Shown here piece by piece: positions 13,080-16,181 of a DNA stretch of 16,181 bases (positions are counted from its first letter, which is position 1; each line of letters begins with the position of its first letter). Both the position numbers and the translations under genes were made by a program. The stretch is taken from NCBI GenBank assembly GCA_050261415.1, contig JBLNDG010000121.1:1-16181 (forward strand), read 5' to 3'. Below the pieces are notes generated by a model that ran no database searches, had not been told where the DNA came from, and worked only from the letters and a program-made list of their open reading frames with translations. Source of the DNA: JBLNDG01 sp050261415 (lineage in GTDB: Bacteria > Bacillota > Clostridia > Lutisporales > Lutisporaceae).

Positions 13080-15044
13080 TTATAACGGTTTTGCTATCAG
13101 TACCCTTCCCTGAAGGGGCTTTAATCCGGCATTCAGTATGCCGTCCTTGACTTCAAAGGCTCTGTTTCTTTCAAGAAAATCATACATGGTACCGCAAAAC
13201 CATTGACCGATATTTACCTGAACCTGTCTTTCAGCATCCTTACTGCTGTTGACAAGTACAACAGCGGTATTGTTGTGTGCAGGGTTCCCGAACATATCCC
13301 TGCCGTTGTCTATTTTCCTTATATAGCCCAGGACATCCCCTTCAGCATAGATGGGAATCCATTTCCCAGTACTGAATATATCATACCGTTTTCTTAGCCT
13401 TATTGTCATTCTGAACCATTCAATAAGCTCCATGTTTTCCTTTCCCCATGGATAGGTGCGCCTGTTCAGCGGATCACTGTAGCCTTCCACACCCGCTTCA
13501 TCCCCATAATAAACAGACGGCACTCCGGGAAAAGTCATCTGTACCAGTGTCATCAGCTTAAGCCTTGCAACTGCCAGCTGTTTTTGGCTTTCTGAAAGCC
13601 TATACCTTTCCTTTTCCCGCAGTAGCATACCCTCTTCAGCAGGGGCATCCCCCAATATGGTAAGGATCCTTGCCACATCATGGGTTCCAATTAAGTTCAT
13701 ATTGCAGTAAAAATTATGGAGAGGATAGTTTTCATATATTTTCATAAAGGCTTCCCTTGCATTTGCTGCATCTCTTCTGTTAGTGAGGAAATCAATCATT
13801 ATTGACCTGAATGGATAGTTCATCACCGAATCCAATTCCTCTCCCATAAGGTAGCTGCGCCTTTTGCCATAGCTGATTTTATTCGATGCATCCTCCCATA
13901 CTTCACCTAACAGCACAGAATCAGGGTCTTCCACTTTTATGGTTTTTCTTATGAGGGCAATAAACTCATCCGGGAGCTCATCAGCCACATCAAGGCGCCA
14001 ACCTTTTGCACCCTGTCTTATCCAGTGTTTTATTACACTATCCTTCCCTGTAATTATAAAATCAATATATCCGGGATCCATTTCGTTCACGTTGGGAAGG
14101 CTTTCAATGCCCCACCAGCACTCGTAGGAATCCCGGCAGCCCTTGAAGCTGTACCATTTATAGTAAGGTGATTCCGGTGACTGGTACGCCCCTGTACCCG
14201 GGTAATTGCCATACTTGTTGAAGTAAATGCTGTCGCTGCCTGTGTGGCTGAATACCCCGTCAAGTATTATTGATATTCCGAGCTTTCCCGCTTTAGCGCA
14301 GAGTTCGCCGAACACCTCATTGCTGCCAAACATGGGATCAATTTTTTTATAATCTCCGGTATCATATTTATGGTTGCTCGGGGATTCGAAGATCGGGTTC
14401 AGGTATATCGCGTCCACACCTAATTCTTTCAGGTAATCCAGCTTTTCAATCACTCCCCGGAGGTTTCCTCCAAAAAAGTCCCACCTGGAAATGGAGCCCT
14501 TTTCACAGTCCTTAATATACATTGGAGTGTCATCCCAGCTTGCATAAAGAAAGCTGTTCTTTTTGGGGTTTAGCACTTTGCCATCCTTACTTCCATTATA
14601 AAAACGGTCAACAAAAATCTGGTACATAACCGACTTTTTAAACCAATCCGGAGTTCCGGCATCCTCCTTATAAACAGTAATCTGGTAGCAGGGAGGTTTG
14701 GAGCTGTATATTTTCCCTACTCCCCCGAAATATCCTTCGTTATTACCGTAATAATATACCGTGCCATCAAGGGCAATTTCAAAATAATACCATAGTATAC
14801 CAGGCTTCTGGGGAGCAAATATATCTACAGTGTAAACCGTCTCTTGAGCTTTCGCTTCCCTTATACCCATAGGTATTCTTGTTTCGCTTCCGTCATCCGC
14901 TACCAACACTATACTGGCTGCATCCGCTATTTTACTGCTGTCTAGCTGAAGCTTCATATTTATGCGGCTGCTGCAAGCTACCGCCCCGAATGGAGATCGG
15001 TAAAACTCCTCGTGTGAATTATGAAAGATCATATAATCTGACAA
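13080..15044 (-). CDS. GH13 alpha-amylase/neopullulanase-like glucanohydrolase, cytoplasmic
   Basis: Retaining alpha-glucan hydrolase of 654 aa without signal peptide, so likely acting on intracellular glycogen or maltodextrins. A beta-rich N-terminal domain (about 1-125, Ig/CBM34-like) precedes the TIM barrel, which begins near VMYQIFVDRFYNG (139-151). GH13 regions: I, DGVFSH (262-267); V, LPNVNE (316-321); II, GWRLDVADE with nucleophile D352; III, GEVWED with acid/base E381; IV, IGTHD with D456. All three catalytic acids are present. A C-terminal beta domain follows from about residue 570. The start is TTG at 15044 with AGGTGAT immediately upstream; this site overlaps the glgP stop codon, so translation is coupled. 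Whether it cuts alpha-1,4, alpha-1,6 or cyclodextrins cannot be decided from motifs. Confidence 0.88.
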   Translation of the reverse strand: MSDYMIFHNSHEEFYRSPFGAVACSSRINMKLQLDSSKIADAASIVLVADDGSETRIPMGIREAKAQETVYTVDIFAPQKPGILWYYFEIALDGTVYYYGNNEGYFGGVGKIYSSKPPCYQITVYKEDAGTPDWFKKSVMYQIFVDRFYNGSKDGKVLNPKKNSFLYASWDDTPMYIKDCEKGSISRWDFFGGNLRGVIEKLDYLKELGVDAIYLNPIFESPSNHKYDTGDYKKIDPMFGSNEVFGELCAKAGKLGISIILDGVFSHTGSDSIYFNKYGNYPGTGAYQSPESPYYKWYSFKGCRDSYECWWGIESLPNVNEMDPGYIDFIITGKDSVIKHWIRQGAKGWRLDVADELPDEFIALIRKTIKVEDPDSVLLGEVWEDASNKISYGKRRSYLMGEELDSVMNYPFRSIMIDFLTNRRDAANAREAFMKIYENYPLHNFYCNMNLIGTHDVARILTILGDAPAEEGMLLREKERYRLSESQKQLAVARLKLMTLVQMTFPGVPSVYYGDEAGVEGYSDPLNRRTYPWGKENMELIEWFRMTIRLRKRYDIFSTGKWIPIYAEGDVLGYIRKIDNGRDMFGNPAHNNTAVVLVNSSKDAERQVQVNIGQWFCGTMYDFLERNRAFEVKDGILNAGLKPLQGRVLIAKPL

Positions 15045-15047
15045 TAT

Positions 15048-15054
15048 ATCACCT
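15048..15054 (-). promoter_or_regulatory. Ribosome binding site of the GH13 gene overlapping the glgP stop
   Basis: AGGTGAT on the minus strand includes the TGA stop of glgP (15051-15049) and lies 5 nt (from AGGTG) before TTG 15044-15042. The next in-frame ATG, four codons on, would be too far from it, so TTG is chosen. Confidence 0.65.
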
Positions 15055-16181
15055 GCTTATAGCTATACTCCTTACTCCCCATATTCCGGTTGCATACTCG
15101 CTTATGGTCCTGTCACTTGAAAATACACCGGAGTGCGCAATGTTTTCTATGCTCATCCGCATCCAGCGGGTATTCTGCTTGTATAGCGCATCTATTCTGC
15201 CTTGCGCCTGTACATAGGAATCAAAATCCTTCAGCACAAAGTATTCATCATTTTGCAGCAGTAAATGGTTGTATATATTCATGAATTCAATGCTGCTGAC
15301 CGGGAAGAACCCGTTTATCAGCTGGTCAACAACCATTTTGATGCGTGGGTCGCTGTTATACATCTCAATGGAGCTGTACCCTCCGCTCCTGTAATAATCC
15401 AATACTTCCCTTTCAGTCATACCGAAGATAACTATATTTTCGTCTCCTACTTCATCCCTTATCTCAACATTCGCACCATCCAGAGTCGCTATTGTAACGG
15501 CACCATTCATCATAAGCTTCATATTTCCGGTACCGGATGCTTCCTTGGTGGTTGTTGATATCTGTTCGCTGACATCCGCTGCAGGTATTATCCTTTCTGC
15601 AAGGGATACCTTATAATCCTCCATAAATACAACCTTTATCCTGTCCCTCACGGACTTATCATTATTCACTTTCTGGGCTAAAGTATTAATAAGCTTTATT
15701 TCCTGCTTGGCCAGCTGATATCCTGGTGCAGCTTTTGCGCCGAATATAAAGGTTCTCGGAGTAATCTCAAGGTTGGGATTTTCCCTCAGCCTGTTATATA
15801 AATCCATTATATGAAATACATTCAGAAGCTGCCTCTTATAAGCATGCATTCTTTTAACCTGAACATCGAATATTGAATTGACATCAACATCTACCGAATA
15901 CTTTTCCCTAATAATTTTTGCCAGCTCCAGCTTATTTCGCTGCTTTATTTCATGGACTTTTTGCTGGAATGCAGGATCATTCTTGTATTTCAATATATTT
16001 ATCAATTCTGTAGGGTGTTTGGTCCAGCCGCTGCCTATAGTCTCCTTTATAAGCTCAGCAAGCTTGGGATTTGCTTTCAGAAGCCATCTTCTATGAGTGA
16101 TTCCATTTGTTTTGTTGTTGAATTTGTATGGGTAAAAATTATAGAAATTGGAAAGCTCTTGCTTTTTCAATATTTCTGTAT
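15049..16181 (-). CDS. glgP: Glycogen/alpha-glucan phosphorylase, C-terminal part (runs off window)
   Basis: C-terminal 377 codons of a PLP-dependent phosphorylase that releases glucose-1-phosphate from alpha-1,4-glucan ends. Recognisable blocks: FNNKTNGITHRRWL near the visible start, VQVKRMHAYKRQLLN, FGAKAAPGY, and the PLP-lysine motif EASGTGNMK followed by MNGAVTIATLDGANVE. The C-terminus ends in SEYATGIWGV...SR. The reading frame continues without a stop to the window edge (last codons read T-E-I-L), so the TTG at 16170 is an internal leucine, not a start. A normal enzyme is about 800 residues, meaning that roughly the first half is outside. Its stop codon lies within the ribosome binding site of the GH13 gene. 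Confidence 0.93.
   Translation of the reverse strand, partial: TEILKKQELSNFYNFYPYKFNNKTNGITHRRWLLKANPKLAELIKETIGSGWTKHPTELINILKYKNDPAFQQKVHEIKQRNKLELAKIIREKYSVDVDVNSIFDVQVKRMHAYKRQLLNVFHIMDLYNRLRENPNLEITPRTFIFGAKAAPGYQLAKQEIKLINTLAQKVNNDKSVRDRIKVVFMEDYKVSLAERIIPAADVSEQISTTTKEASGTGNMKLMMNGAVTIATLDGANVEIRDEVGDENIVIFGMTEREVLDYYRSGGYSSIEMYNSDPRIKMVVDQLINGFFPVSSIEFMNIYNHLLLQNDEYFVLKDFDSYVQAQGRIDALYKQNTRWMRMSIENIAHSGVFSSDRTISEYATGIWGVRSIAISR

Noticed and set aside
16168..16170. Possible TTG start of the phosphorylase at 16170
   Set aside because: The frame stays open upstream to the window edge and reads T-E-I-L before NFYNFYP-type phosphorylase sequence, which is internal to the family. The gene is cut by the window edge.

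Overview
The window looks like chromosomal DNA from a low-GC Firmicute, most likely a member of the Clostridia. Evidence: AT-rich intergenic DNA, strong AGGAGG/AGGTG ribosome binding sites, TTG and GTG starts, a lipobox lipoprotein, and clostridial-type COG3580/COG3581 and GH13/glycogen phosphorylase genes. No rRNA, tRNA, CRISPR array or intact insertion sequence was seen. Family calls rest on motifs read by eye; no database search was possible.

Layout. (1) 145-5550, plus strand: a tightly packed five-gene cassette made of a solute-binding lipoprotein, two MalF/MalG-type ABC permeases, a MacA/HlyD-type adaptor and a MacB/FtsX-like permease. It encodes no ATPase. It has an operator-like dyad in front and a perfect 27-bp inverted repeat behind, and it is visibly more AT-rich than the rest of the window. 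(2) 5660-6157, minus: a six-TM LiaF/LiaI-like membrane protein, divergent from the next block. (3) 6400-8064, plus: 5-formyltetrahydrofolate cyclo-ligase followed by two half-size chromate-transporter (CHR) proteins that overlap by 4 nt, ending in tandem hairpins. (4) 8231-10265, plus: an overlapping pair of COG3580 and COG3581 proteins related to the 2-hydroxyacyl-CoA dehydratase/activase world, without the ATPase activase. (5) 10266-10587: a gene-free gap holding a large inverted repeat. (6) 16181-10588, minus: a probable operon in the order glycogen phosphorylase (cut by the window edge), cytoplasmic GH13 amylase/neopullulanase-like enzyme, type II-like adenine DNA methyltransferase without a nuclease, and a PrsW-type intramembrane protease. 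Gaps between these genes are only 4, 22 and 19 nt.

How the genes fit together. GlgP and the GH13 enzyme form an intracellular alpha-glucan degradation pair: phosphorolysis of chains plus hydrolysis of oligosaccharides or branch-containing products. The methyltransferase and PrsW genes behind them have no obvious link to glycogen but are placed to be co-transcribed. The first cassette is the best candidate for an undescribed system: it joins a complete set of importer-type membrane and binding parts to the adaptor and permease parts of a MacAB-like machine, and both halves would need ATPases supplied from elsewhere.
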